This document shows positions 26,543 to 35,047 of a DNA stretch of 64,000 nucleotides, one piece after another. The translations under genes were made by a program, and so were the position numbers. The stretch comes from Bacteroidota bacterium (GTDB taxonomy: Bacteria > Bacteroidota > Bacteroidia > AKYH767-A > 2013-40CM-41-45), in the NCBI GenBank assembly GCA_016711505.1, contig JADJSV010000017.1:508223-572222 (forward strand), written 5' to 3'. A model generated the notes under the pieces. The model was not told the origin of the DNA and did not search any database. It worked only from the letters and a program-made list of their open reading frames with translations. Each line of letters opens with the position of its first letter. Position 1 is the stretch's first letter.

Positions 26543-27025
26543 TTACTCCCCAATAGGCTCCCACAATTCAATCTTATTACCTTCAGGATCCAGAATGTGA
26601 ACGAACTTTCCATAGTCATATGTTTCGATTTTGTCGACGATTGTTACGTTTTCTTTTTTTAGTTCTTCGACCAAGGCTTCGAGATTGTCTACTCTATAGT
26701 TGATCATGAAGTCCTTTGTTGAAGGCTCAAAATATTTTGTTTTCTCCGGAAACGTATTCCACTGTGTTGTTCCTTTTTTTGTGCTGTCATCTTCATGGCG
26801 CCATTCAAAACTTGTTCCGTATGGAGTTGTATTAAAGCCAAGTTTTGATTTATACCATTCGTTTATTGCTTTCGGGTCTTTGCATTTGAAGAAAACACCG
26901 CCTATACCGGTTACTTTTTTCATTTGTGGTAGCGAAAGGTTTGTTATTGAATTTAGCGCAAATCCGATTGTGAAAGAGGATGCAAGAGCTAAAATCAGAA
27001 GCAGGGGTCGTTTAATTGATTTCAT
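26543..27025 (-). CDS. VOC-family (glyoxalase/dioxygenase fold) protein with N-terminal hydrophobic leader
   Basis: 160 residues. Residues 1-30 form a hydrophobic leader (PLLLILALASSFTIGFALNS) that looks like a signal peptide or anchor. The rest is one vicinal-oxygen-chelate domain: GIGGVFFKCKDPKAINEWYKSKLGF near 40, YRVDNLEALVEEL near 112, and VHILDPEGNKIELWEP near the end, with the conserved terminal metal-ligand Glu. The usual first His ligand appears replaced (GIGGVFF), so catalysis is doubtful. Secretion of a VOC domain is uncommon. Confidence 0.85.
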   Translation of the reverse strand: MKSIKRPLLLILALASSFTIGFALNSITNLSLPQMKKVTGIGGVFFKCKDPKAINEWYKSKLGFNTTPYGTSFEWRHEDDSTKKGTTQWNTFPEKTKYFEPSTKDFMINYRVDNLEALVEELKKENVTIVDKIETYDYGKFVHILDPEGNKIELWEPIGE

Positions 27026-27103
27026 GCTTATAAAAGTAGTATTAAATTAAATACTATTAACAGAACAATTTATTTCAAGCAATTCAATTGTTTACTAATA
27101 ATT

Positions 27104-27961
27104 TCAGTTAATAATCAAGCTACCATTAGCAACAATCCGCTTTTCATTCATGATCAGAAAGAAATAAATTCCGTCATTCATCTTCTCTCTGTCGATTTTT
27201 ATTTCATTGCCTTTGACGTTCGAATACTCCCTAACTATTTGTCCTTGCATATTAAATATTTTCAGGATATTTATTTCATGTAGAGGATTTTCAAATGAAA
27301 GAATAGTTGATTCAGTGAATGGGTTTGGCGTCACTCTATAATTATTAATATTGTGGATTTCTTGTATTCCAACTGTATTATAGAAACAGTCGGTGAAGTT
27401 TGAACTCTGATATTTCAAAGTATCATTTTCTTTCAAGCAATTTAATTCCGGATAAACATCAATAAAACAAGAACCGGTCCCAACAAAGGTTAATCCGTTT
27501 AAACTTCCGACACCTTCTATCCAGGTATCCTGTCCAAAATTGGAGAGAAACATTCTTTTACGCAACTCTCCATTTAATAAACTAATTGTATCTACTGAGT
27601 CAACGATCATTTGTAAATTACACCCATTCAGGCTTGTTGTGAAAGTATCGCCTTGATTGAGTGAAAAATCATATGCAAGATATTCTCCATTTTCATAAAA
27701 GTAAATTCGCTTCGTAATAGTTTCTTCCCTCGCAGCGATCGGATATGAATACGCAAAACCCGCTGAATCCCGATTCACTATTAATTTTTTATATTGAAAG
27801 GTCCCTATTGTAGTGTCTGCACCAAAACTAAAAACCGTTGTTCCACACGGACCAAAATTTAAGCATGAAACAACATTCCAGACTTTGTTTGTGTCAACTA
27901 AAGTCTGAGCATTTGCTTTGATTGTAATTAATGCAACCAGGATGAGTAATAGTTTTTTCAT
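27104..27961 (-). CDS. Secreted protein with T9SS type A sorting domain
   Basis: 285 residues with signal peptide 1-18 (…KANAQ). The middle is a beta-rich domain (TIGTFQYKKLIVNRDSAGFAY, GDTFTTSLNGCNL) with several cysteines (SCLNFGPCG, GTGSCF, LNCLKE) that may form disulphides. The C-terminal domain from about 205 is the T9SS sorting signal (YRVTPNPFTESTILSFENP…DGIYFFLIMNEKRI). The function is unknown; the protein is expected at the cell surface or outside. Confidence 0.85.
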   Translation of the reverse strand: MKKLLLILVALITIKANAQTLVDTNKVWNVVSCLNFGPCGTTVFSFGADTTIGTFQYKKLIVNRDSAGFAYSYPIAAREETITKRIYFYENGEYLAYDFSLNQGDTFTTSLNGCNLQMIVDSVDTISLLNGELRKRMFLSNFGQDTWIEGVGSLNGLTFVGTGSCFIDVYPELNCLKENDTLKYQSSNFTDCFYNTVGIQEIHNINNYRVTPNPFTESTILSFENPLHEINILKIFNMQGQIVREYSNVKGNEIKIDREKMNDGIYFFLIMNEKRIVANGSLIIN

Positions 27962-27995
27962 TTTCGTAGAGTTTTAATTTATGTGTAAGTTGCGC

Positions 27996-28982
27996 TTATT
28001 TTATCTCTCCTTCTCTAATTGTCAGTCCTACTAATTTATAACCTTTGTCTGTTCTAAGAAATTCATAATTGTTTTGTGGAAAGTCATTTTTGTCATTGTA
28101 AGAAATGATGATTGACATTGTTGGATAGATCCAATCTTTCGGCTCGCCGCAGTTATTAAAATATTTTTCAAATTCTTCCCCTTTATAAATAAAAGGATTC
28201 AGTCCATCATCTGAAATAAAGTAATCTGTATTTGGCTGCAGGATTTCCAATAGTTCGCTTTTTATAACCGTAAAGTTGTCCGAAATGAGTTTTACTTTAT
28301 TTGCTTTTACTCTACCATGTTGTGATTCCCAGTTAATGGTATCGTAAGAAATATCAATCAATTTTTCTTTGGTTAGATCGTTTAACAACTCTTTTGTAAT
28401 CCATTGTCTGAATTCTTTTTCAAAATCTACAAACGAATAATATTTTCCTTCAACTGATCTGAAGTTCACCCTGGTCGAATCAGATGTGGGTTTGTCAGAA
28501 ATTATTAGCGAATAAAAATTCAAGTGATCTTTGTATATGAAATCATCAATAAGAATTTTATCCGTGGTATCAATTACCTGCCACTTACCACCTTTCCAAC
28601 TTGGATGCTCATCATTCTCATCAATATAGTGTTTCTCTGCACCTATCAACCCAGTCGACATTCCATTGACAACTTTGGATAAAAAATTATACTTTGCAGG
28701 AATTACGATATCACCATTCCTGTTAAACATACCCGCCTTATCAGTTTTTCTATCTCTGAAGGTAATAAATCCTTCGCTCTCGCATACCGGACTGTTATCG
28801 TAAAACTCTAAGCTGTCATTACCAAACTTTTTTCCTGCTTTTGTCAGATAATAACTTTCCCATTTCCCGTTTGTTTCATCATTAACAGCAATGATTTCAT
28901 CAAACTTTCTTAGTTCAGGAGTTTGTCCAAACATTGTGAAATTCAGTAGTGCTAAGAGATATGTCAGTAAGTTAAACTTCAT
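27996..28982 (-). CDS. Secreted WG-repeat-like hypothetical protein
   Basis: The start was set at ATG 28982 (MKFNLLTYLLALLNFTMFGQ, a signal peptide); the longest frame begins 30 codons earlier inside a flanking repeat and is not convincing. Residues ~75-110 contain one clear WG-type unit (KAGMFNRNGDIVIPAKYNFL), followed by a second, weaker one (GKWQVIDTTDKILIDDF). The C-terminal half is unlike any family I know. 328 residues. It may be a gene cassette, because attC-like repeats lie immediately upstream. Confidence 0.72.
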   Translation of the reverse strand: MKFNLLTYLLALLNFTMFGQTPELRKFDEIIAVNDETNGKWESYYLTKAGKKFGNDSLEFYDNSPVCESEGFITFRDRKTDKAGMFNRNGDIVIPAKYNFLSKVVNGMSTGLIGAEKHYIDENDEHPSWKGGKWQVIDTTDKILIDDFIYKDHLNFYSLIISDKPTSDSTRVNFRSVEGKYYSFVDFEKEFRQWITKELLNDLTKEKLIDISYDTINWESQHGRVKANKVKLISDNFTVIKSELLEILQPNTDYFISDDGLNPFIYKGEEFEKYFNNCGEPKDWIYPTMSIIISYNDKNDFPQNNYEFLRTDKGYKLVGLTIREGEIK

Positions 28983-29004
28983 TTGGTTTAGGAGCACGTA
29001 ATAA

Positions 29005-29139
29005 TTGCAGCAAACGTTTTGCAGTTCCCTGAAGGTGGCCATTTCAGGGCATTTCACTGTCGCCAAGCACAAACTTTGTTAGAAGCACAACGTTTAACTT
29101 GACCACTGAACCGCCACTTTTGGGTAGGTGTTGTTAGCT
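29005..29139. repeat. attC-like inverted repeat pair between small genes
   Basis: Read on the minus strand, the block starts AGCTAAC, whose TAA is the stop codon of the gene ending at 29134, and runs to GTTGTGC at 29085. A second unit then runs from TTCTAAC to about 29007 with an internal stem CCCTGAA…TTCAGGG (29028-29049). The RYYYAAC-like left box fused to the stop codon and the GTT-type right box resemble integron attC sites, which fold as single-strand hairpins. Matching of the consensus is partial. Confidence 0.4.
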
Positions 29140-29942
29140 GAAGTTTTTGTCCTTTGGCATAGGTGGTAAATCAAAATACAGTCGGACTTTATTTATATTA
29201 TCTAAAATAAAATGCATATGGTCTTTTTCTCTATTTTCATTCCACAATTTGGTTATCGCATCATTAATGTTGTTATATATATCATCATGTAAATCTGTTA
29301 CTTGCCAATACCACTGACCTTTACGCCCAGTTTCCTTTAATTTTAAAAGTCCTAAAGCATTAAGTGGAGAAAGAAAGCCAAGAATATAATCCTTACTAAT
29401 ATCACATTTTTCAGCTAAGTCCTTTGTTTCAAATTCTCTTTTCGAGTCTTTACCTAGTTTTAAAATATAGAGAATAAGCTGTCCATTTATTGAAGTTTTG
29501 GTTAAAATGTTTTTTATGCTCTCAGTCTCAATTGCATTTGACTTAATAAATTTAGTTTCCACTGTGCCCAAACTTTTTCACTTAATTGACTTAAGAGAAG
29601 CTGTGTCGTATCAGTTTTTTTGCTTATTGTCTCAAGTAAGTCTGGCATTCTATCAAATTTCCGTTTTAGGTCTTCAGTAATTGTAGACAGAGATTTAGTT
29701 GAGTCGGAAATATAGTTTGAAGCGCTATCGAGCTTAGCAATATTATGTCCAAATGAATTGTTTGAATATACTGCATAAACAATAGCTAACACAGCTAATA
29801 CCAGCGATGAAATTGTAAGAGCAAATGAGATTAACTCAACTAGTCTAGGAATATTACCCCATTGAATTGTGACAAGACAAATTATTACTGCAATTAGGAT
29901 TGCAATTATGTAAGTAACATGGATTCTACTATTGTTTTGCAT
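29134..29942 (-). CDS. Membrane-anchored coiled-coil protein with winged-helix-like C terminus, split by apparent frameshift
   Basis: The first frame (from ATG 29942) has two spans at about 8-28 and 35-58 (ISFALTISSLVLAVLAIVYAVYS), then a coiled coil (KLDSASNYISDSTKSLSTITEDL…) and runs into WAQWKLN nonsense. The second frame continues SLGTVETKFIKSNAIETESIKN and a small winged-helix-like domain (NGQLILYILKLGK … KDLAEKCDISKDYILGFLSPLNALGLLKL). One A added to the A5 run at about 29575-29579 restores a 269-residue protein. The separate 145-aa ORF would need a TTG start. The role is unknown. The gene sits between two attC-like repeats, like a cassette. Confidence 0.65.
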
Positions 29943-29965
29943 TGTTTAATTTGGTTTAAAATTTC

Positions 29966-30062
29966 ATCTAACGTTTAGCATTGCCGAAGCATTATTTTTT
30001 TACCGAAATATAAAAATAAAAAGAGTCAAAAAATAATGTTTTGGCAATGCGGTGTTATAGGG
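29966..30062. repeat. attC-like imperfect inverted repeat
   Basis: The arms GCATTGCC-gaag-CATTATTTTTT (29978-30000) and AAAAAATAATG-tttt-GGCAATGC (30028-30050) pair over 19 bp with an asymmetric internal loop. Outside them are, on the minus strand, CTATAAC at one end and AAACGTTAGAT at the other. GTTAGAT fits the integron right core GTTRRRY exactly. The site follows the 3' end of the gene at 30105 in gene orientation, as expected for a cassette. Confidence 0.5.
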
Positions 30063-30104
30063 CGTTTTTTATTTCATTTGTTAAGTTCGGTCGCTGTTAT
30101 GTTT

Positions 30105-30548
30105 TCAAGTTTGTCTAAATTTTATGACACTTTTATTTAGCAAATAATAAGTACTAATTGAGCTTATAAAACATAGTGACCAAGCAATAATTTCTGCTGT
30201 CTTTAAATCATTGTGTTTCCATCCACTTAAAGCCAAATAAATAGTCGGTGTCGTTAATGTAAGGAGAATTCCAGTTGTAATCACAGCGAACGAATTTCCT
30301 GTTATAAAGAGCTTTCTTGTAAAGTAAACAATCGGGTAATAGGTCACAAGACTTAGAACTAAGGGAAGTATATTGTAGAATAAAGAAACACCTATCATGT
30401 CAAATAAAGACATATCAGGCGCGCCAGGAAAGGCGCTGATTGTTTCAGGAAGATATGTTTCATTTGTCAAGTTATACTTCATGATTACAAAGTGAAACAT
30501 CATAAATGATAGGTCTTTAATAATAATATGGAATGGAAACCATTTCAT
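30105..30548 (-). CDS. Small polytopic membrane protein, unknown
   Basis: A 147-residue protein with three to four hydrophobic spans (ILPLVLSLVTYYPIVYF, FAVITTGILLTLTTPTIYLALSG, IIAWSLCFISSISTYYLL). The true start may be an internal ATG at 30479 (MKYNLTNETYLPE), because the first 23 residues are atypical. No family is recognised. An attC-like repeat lies 43 bp beyond its stop, so it may be a mobile cassette gene. Confidence 0.55.
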   Translation of the reverse strand: MKWFPFHIIIKDLSFMMFHFVIMKYNLTNETYLPETISAFPGAPDMSLFDMIGVSLFYNILPLVLSLVTYYPIVYFTRKLFITGNSFAVITTGILLTLTTPTIYLALSGWKHNDLKTAEIIAWSLCFISSISTYYLLNKSVIKFRQT

Positions 30549-30691
30549 GTCAGTTGTCTCAATGTGTCATTTTTTAAAATGTCCTATAACATTCGGATTA
30601 ACGCACCTCATTTCGTCACCCCCCTTATTAACGCAACTCCACAAAAAGTATCCAACCTCTATTTACGCTTATCTCCCCCAAACCTACTCAT

Positions 30692-30720
30692 AAAAAAAGC
30701 CGGAAACAAATCCCGGCTTT
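30692..30720 (-). terminator. Intrinsic terminator after T9SS/YCF48 gene
   Basis: AAAGCCGG-aaacaaatc-CCGGCTTT with A7 on the plus strand, which is T7 on the minus strand, 6 bp beyond the stop of the gene at 30726. A strong GC-core stem. Confidence 0.85.
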
Positions 30721-30725
30721 ACACT

Positions 30726-31937
30726 TTAATTTCGATAAATCAACAGCCGCTTATTCATCCGCTGGTTCGGATTTTCTACCTCAAGCAAATAAAAACCATC
30801 TGAAATCAAGTCCGGTAAATCAAGCCTAACAGTAGAGAAATTATCTGCCATAAAAGAGAATACTAATTTTCCGGTAATATCAATTATTCGAACGGTTGCT
30901 CCACGAAGATCAAATCCACTTGAAGTAATTGTGATCTTGCCGGTAGCAGGATTTGGATAAATAGAAATACTTTTGCCTTCAGTAAGATCCTTTACTCCTG
31001 CAATCACCGGCTGCCTCTTCCTGATCTCACCGCAGAACTGACTGAACAAATACAATGAACCACCTGGTGAGTTTTTCAGAATATAAGATTCTGTGGTGAT
31101 CCAGTTGATACCTGTGGTTTCTGTTTGCCAGCTCTGAGCATTGTCTGTTGTGTAGGCAACATCGCCGTAAGCATTTGCAACCATACAGAAATTTCCATTC
31201 ATGGCAAATGTAGTTGGATCGGGAAAATTGTATTGCTGCGGGAATGTAATTCCACCATCACTCGTTTTGTAGATCATACTGCCATCATGAAAATAGCCGT
31301 TCAGTGAATCTGCAAACTTAAACACGACACAATAGAATCCGAGATTGCTATTTACAAAATTCCAGTTGGAACCGCCGTCACTTGTTTTCAATAACTTTGT
31401 TCCGTTATCTAAAAAACCTGTCGTCGGATTTACAAATTGCAGATTCTGTCCGTCAAACAATGTATCGAAGACATGAAAATATGATGCTCCGTAATTTTTG
31501 AATTTTCTTAAGCGCGCAGCATTGTTGAGATAAAAACCGGTGGAATCGTTAATCAGTTCCAACGATTGAACTATAAATGATGAATCAAGATTGTGCATTG
31601 TATATGTTGCAAAACCGTCAGTGGTCCTCAACAATTGTACAGGTGCGCCGCCTTTGATCAGGTAACCGCTCAAACTGTCAGTCATTGCGACCTTATCGAT
31701 GAAACCCCATCCGTTGATATGTCTTTTATCCCATGTGATGCCGCCATCGATAGTACGCAACACGCAAGCACCGCTTGTATCTGTTGCTGCTACATATCCA
31801 ATGTTGTCTGTAGGAAATGCTGCGTCCCGGAATTCTGTATAGTTGTCTTGATAAACGGGGATCCATTGTGCAAATGCGTTATGCGTTGTAGTTGAAATTA
31901 ATATTGCAATTAGTATTGCGAAGAGGTGAGATTTCAT
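30726..31937 (-). CDS. Secreted YCF48/BNR-type propeller protein with T9SS sorting domain
   Basis: 403 residues. Signal peptide 1-23 (…NAFAQ). Residues 25-300 contain repeats of the 'T-x-D-G-G-x-x-W' type (RTIDGGITWDKR, KTSDGGSNWNFV, KTSDGGITFPQQ, YTTDNAQSWQTE) of sialidase/YCF48-like beta propellers. The C-terminal T9SS domain (ISIYPNPATGKITITSSGFDLRG … GFYLLEVENPNQRMNKRLL) has nearly the same sequence as that of the protein at 35048. It is exported to the surface. No catalytic residues are recognised, so an adhesion or binding role is likelier. Confidence 0.88.
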   Translation of the reverse strand: MKSHLFAILIAILISTTTHNAFAQWIPVYQDNYTEFRDAAFPTDNIGYVAATDTSGACVLRTIDGGITWDKRHINGWGFIDKVAMTDSLSGYLIKGGAPVQLLRTTDGFATYTMHNLDSSFIVQSLELINDSTGFYLNNAARLRKFKNYGASYFHVFDTLFDGQNLQFVNPTTGFLDNGTKLLKTSDGGSNWNFVNSNLGFYCVVFKFADSLNGYFHDGSMIYKTSDGGITFPQQYNFPDPTTFAMNGNFCMVANAYGDVAYTTDNAQSWQTETTGINWITTESYILKNSPGGSLYLFSQFCGEIRKRQPVIAGVKDLTEGKSISIYPNPATGKITITSSGFDLRGATVRIIDITGKLVFSFMADNFSTVRLDLPDLISDGFYLLEVENPNQRMNKRLLIYRN

Positions 31938-31978
31938 TTTTTTTCAATTTATAGTTAATGTGTATCCGGGGAAGATAA

Positions 31979-32129
31979 ACACAAGAACACTTAGAGCACA
32001 ATAAGAGCACGGAATTTTTTAAAACATTCTACCTATCACTTTTAAATAGACGATGTCTATAAAGTTTCGTTGTTATTTGTATTGAAAGCCATTCCGTGAT
32101 CTTATTGTGTCCTTAGTGTTCTTGTGTTA
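31979..32129. repeat. Imperfect inverted repeat, AACACAAGAACAC family
   Basis: The arms 31979-32016 and 32092-32129 pair over 38 bp with a few mismatches, built from AACACAAGAACACTTAG and CACAATAAGAGCACGGAAT words. They surround 75 bp without coding potential. A second family member is at 33547-33631 and a single arm at 34731-34766. Confidence 0.8.
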
Positions 32130-32143
32130 AACCCTTCTCCCGT

Positions 32144-33386
32144 TCAATTTTTAATTACTTTTTTCGATTGCATCACTCCTCCGGATTGATTTTTAATCAG
32201 CAGAAAATAAATCCCGTCAGAAAAATCACTTGTATTTATTTTCACTGCATCACTCAAGGAATTTTTCAGTACAAGTTTATAAACAATTTTTCCGTTTACA
32301 TCAACAATTTCAATCAATCTGTTTTCTATTCCACTTTGCAAATTAAGAACCAATTCATTTGAAAATGGATTCGGATAAACATTCCATACATCTTGTTCAA
32401 CGATTGAAACTGCAGTCGGAAGCTAAGTAAACTCCCACCAGTCTTTCCGCGGAACAATGCTTCCATAATATCCCGTTCCTGCAAACACACGCCCGCTTGC
32501 TTTTTGTATAACAGGCGCAATGATTATCCCGGGATTAAATGCCGGACCAATTGCCCATGAATTTGTTGTTGCATCATATACTCTGCATCCAGGCACTCCA
32601 ACGAAACTTGGGAAAATTAATTCCGCCGATCACGTACAAATTATTTCCATCCGAAAAAACTCCCGCTTCTGCACGACCACTTCCACCCATTGATGTAATT
32701 GCCGTCCAGCTATCGTTGTTGGGATCGTATTCATAAAAATCTGTATACGATGCAGACTGATCATCATTACCGCCTAAACCGATGTATCCTTTGTTGCCAA
32801 TAACAGATGCTACTGCATATGCTCGAGTCGGACCGGGCAGACTTGCTTTTTGTGTCCAGATATTTAAAGCCGGAGCATACTCGTAAAGATCATCGTATGT
32901 AGTTGTGAAGGAACCATTAGGTGTAACAACAAAAGTTTGTCCGGTGCCAACATATCCTTTGTTACCAATACAAAAGCTGACGGCTTCTTCCCTCTCAAAG
33001 CCTGGAAAGTCTGCCAACTGTGTCCATGTATCTGAAACCGGTTCGTACTCCCAGAAATCTTTCAGGTAACCATTGCCATCATTTCCGGTTCCCATGTAAG
33101 CTTTATTGCCGATTGTAAATGCAGTGCATGCAGATCTGTTTCCTCCTGGAAAATCTCCTTTCTGTGTCCATGTATCCAAAGTCGGATCATATGCCCATAC
33201 ATCGTTGTATAAAAGTGAACCATCGTATCCACCCATAACATAGATCGTGTTGTTGATCGAAAACCCTGTGGCGAAAGTACGCACAGTTCCGGGGAGGTTC
33301 TGACGTTGGGTCCATTGGGACAATGCCGGTTTTGAGAAAGATGCCAGCAATAGAATTAATGCAATTGATCGTATTAGATTTTTCAT
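32144..33386 (-). pseudogene. Secreted Kelch-repeat protein with T9SS domain, frameshift plus in-frame stop
   Basis: From ATG 33386: signal peptide (…KPALSQ), then Kelch repeats 'G-x-D/N-x-x-L-x-D-x-W-x-Y-x-P-x-x-D-x-W' (about six blades, e.g. NDVWAYDPTLDTWTQ, YTDFYEYDPNNDSWT). The frame breaks at AATTTTCCCAAG (32610-32616). The next frame continues SFVGVPGCRVYDATTNSW and GYYGSIVPRKDWWEFT, then meets a TAG at 32423-32425. In the same frame it goes on LPTAVSIVEQDVWNVYPNPFSNELVL to a normal T9SS tail at 32144. Removing one base and reading through TAG gives 413 residues. Two independent lesions make decay more plausible here than elsewhere in the window. Confidence 0.8.
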
Positions 33387-33546
33387 GCGCGTGAATTATG
33401 GAATGTTAGAAATTGATTTGTTATTTGTACAAATCTCCAATGAATCTACGCTTAAGACAAGTTTTTCAGGTGGACAAAAGGTGGACACTGTTAGGAAAAC
33501 CGTATTCTTCGGGTAAACAAAGCTCGATCTGGGTGAAAAAAGATTT

Positions 33547-33631
33547 AACACTGAGTTCACTAAGTTTTTGTCATAAGAACACAAGTGGTGAATATGTGTT
33601 CTTGTGACAAATTCTTAGTGGACTTAGTGTT
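33547..33631. repeat. Imperfect inverted repeat, AACACTAAG family
   Basis: The arms 33547-33583 and 33595-33631 pair over 37 bp with about five mismatches (AACACTGAGTTCACTAAG / CTTAGTGGACTTAGTGTT; AAGAACACA / TGTGTTCTT) around an 11-bp loop. Same family as 31979-32129. Confidence 0.8.
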
Positions 33632-33640
33632 AAAAAAAAA

Positions 33641-34687
33641 TTACTTCCCGAATTTCACAAATTCACTTCCATTGTATTTATAAACCCCCGCATTATCCGT
33701 CGCAACCCAAATTCCTCCGGAATTATCCTTATAAATTGAAACCGGTAAAACTTTTACTTCGCCATCCATAACAATGTAGTTAGTAAGATCTTCGCCATTA
33801 TAATTCCAAACACCTTCATTGTAATTCGTCATCCATAAATTTTCCTTGTCGATTACTGCTGATGTATAATATGGCAGAACCATTTTTGATTTCTGTTTCG
33901 ATAAATCAATGGCGGGCAGTTTTTCATAGACCAGATCTGTTTTCGTTTTACTTGTACTGATTTTGTATTTGCTGATAATATTACTGAACCGGAAAAAACC
34001 TTCATTATCTTCTAAGATCGAACGAACCGCAGGAACCCGACCGTCATCGAGTACTGACAATTCTTTTTCGTAGATCCACTTCAATGATTCACCATCAAAA
34101 CGGCAAACACCTTTTGATAATGTTCCGAACCAGATGTTGCTTTGCTTGTCCTTATAAATAGTATAAACGCCATGGGTTATATCATGCTCCAAAGAGTCGA
34201 TGTCAGAAAATTCGAGATGATGTAAAGTTTCGCCATCATATCTGTAAGCGCCAAGGACATCGCCATTACCTTTAAACCAAAGTTCATCTTCTTGCAATTT
34301 CCATTGACTCATCATAGATTTGACAGGAGATAATGAAACAAATTTTTCGCCATCGAATTTTGAAACTCCGATTGGTGTATCGAAAAAAATATTTCCGGAT
34401 TTATCTTCCTGAATTCCTCTGATCCTGTTTTCGATTAACCCATCTTTGTCTGTGTACTGCTTTATAATTTTTCCATCCCAACAATAAACTCCGGTTCCAT
34501 TGCTGCCAAACCAGTAATTATTTTTCTTGTCCTGGAAAATTACCCAAATGGATTTATCAATTTGCTGAACAGTGCTGCCAATTATTTTTGCAGTTGCAGA
34601 TTGGCCTTCAGCGTTTTTATTTTGCCCGTTGCAAGATGATATCAATATGCTAAGTAGAAATATTGAATTGAAAATTGATTTGATCAT
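33641..34687 (-). CDS. Lipoprotein with two-component-regulator propeller (Reg_prop) repeats
   Basis: The start was set at ATG 34687 because MIKSIFNSIFLLSILISSCNGQ is a lipoprotein signal with lipobox I-S-S-C; the longer frame begins inside repeat DNA. The mature part (about 325 residues) is a beta propeller of Reg_prop blades: NNYWFGSNGTGVYCWDG, GNIFFDTPIGVSKFDG, SNIWFGTLSKGVCRFDG, GGIWVATDNAGVYKYNG. These blades normally form the periplasmic sensor of hybrid two-component proteins. Here they stand alone without kinase or membrane parts. The ligand is unknown. Confidence 0.85.
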   Translation of the reverse strand: MIKSIFNSIFLLSILISSCNGQNKNAEGQSATAKIIGSTVQQIDKSIWVIFQDKKNNYWFGSNGTGVYCWDGKIIKQYTDKDGLIENRIRGIQEDKSGNIFFDTPIGVSKFDGEKFVSLSPVKSMMSQWKLQEDELWFKGNGDVLGAYRYDGETLHHLEFSDIDSLEHDITHGVYTIYKDKQSNIWFGTLSKGVCRFDGESLKWIYEKELSVLDDGRVPAVRSILEDNEGFFRFSNIISKYKISTSKTKTDLVYEKLPAIDLSKQKSKMVLPYYTSAVIDKENLWMTNYNEGVWNYNGEDLTNYIVMDGEVKVLPVSIYKDNSGGIWVATDNAGVYKYNGSEFVKFGK

Positions 34688-34770
34688 TCTCAAACTTACT
34701 GAAAATAATTTGCTTGCGGTAAATTTTTTTAACACTAAGAACACTGAGTTTTTAGCACAAGAGCACAGAA

Positions 34771-34967
34771 AAATCTGCGCCAAATCTGCGGAATCTGCGA
34801 GATCTTCGGGAGAAAAATAATTACGCTTAAAATATTTCCCGCAGAATTGCGCAGAACACGCAGAAAATCCGCAGAGATCCCTACGGGATTAATTTAAAAT
34901 TAAATAAAAATACCTCGCAGAGGTTTCTGCGGATTTTCTGCGTGTTCTGCGCAATTCTGCGGGAAAT
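34771..34967. repeat. CGCAGA-family repeat block with 42-bp perfect inverted repeat
   Basis: The arms 34834-34875 and 34926-34967 are exact reverse complements over 42 bp, almost the same sequence as the element at 13515-13612. A third partial copy resembling the 12853 element (ATCTGCG, CTGCGAGATCT words) is at 34771-34810. The block fills the gap between two minus-strand genes. Confidence 0.88.
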
Positions 34968-34983
34968 AAAACATAGTTGCACG

Positions 34984-35016
34984 AAAAAAAAGGCCGGGAA
35001 CAATCACCCGGCCTTT
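34984..35016 (-). terminator. Intrinsic terminator after ELWxxDGT gene
   Basis: AAAGGCCGGG-aacaatca-CCCGGCCTTT, 10-bp perfect stem, with T8 following on the minus strand. It is 32 bp past the stop at 35048. Confidence 0.9.
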
Positions 35017-35047
35017 CGTCAAAAATATACTATAACCTTCATTCAAA

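Noticed and set aside
28983..29072. N-terminal extension of the WG-repeat protein from 29072
   Set aside because: The 30 extra codons lie in the attC-like repeat and precede a good signal peptide starting at 28982.
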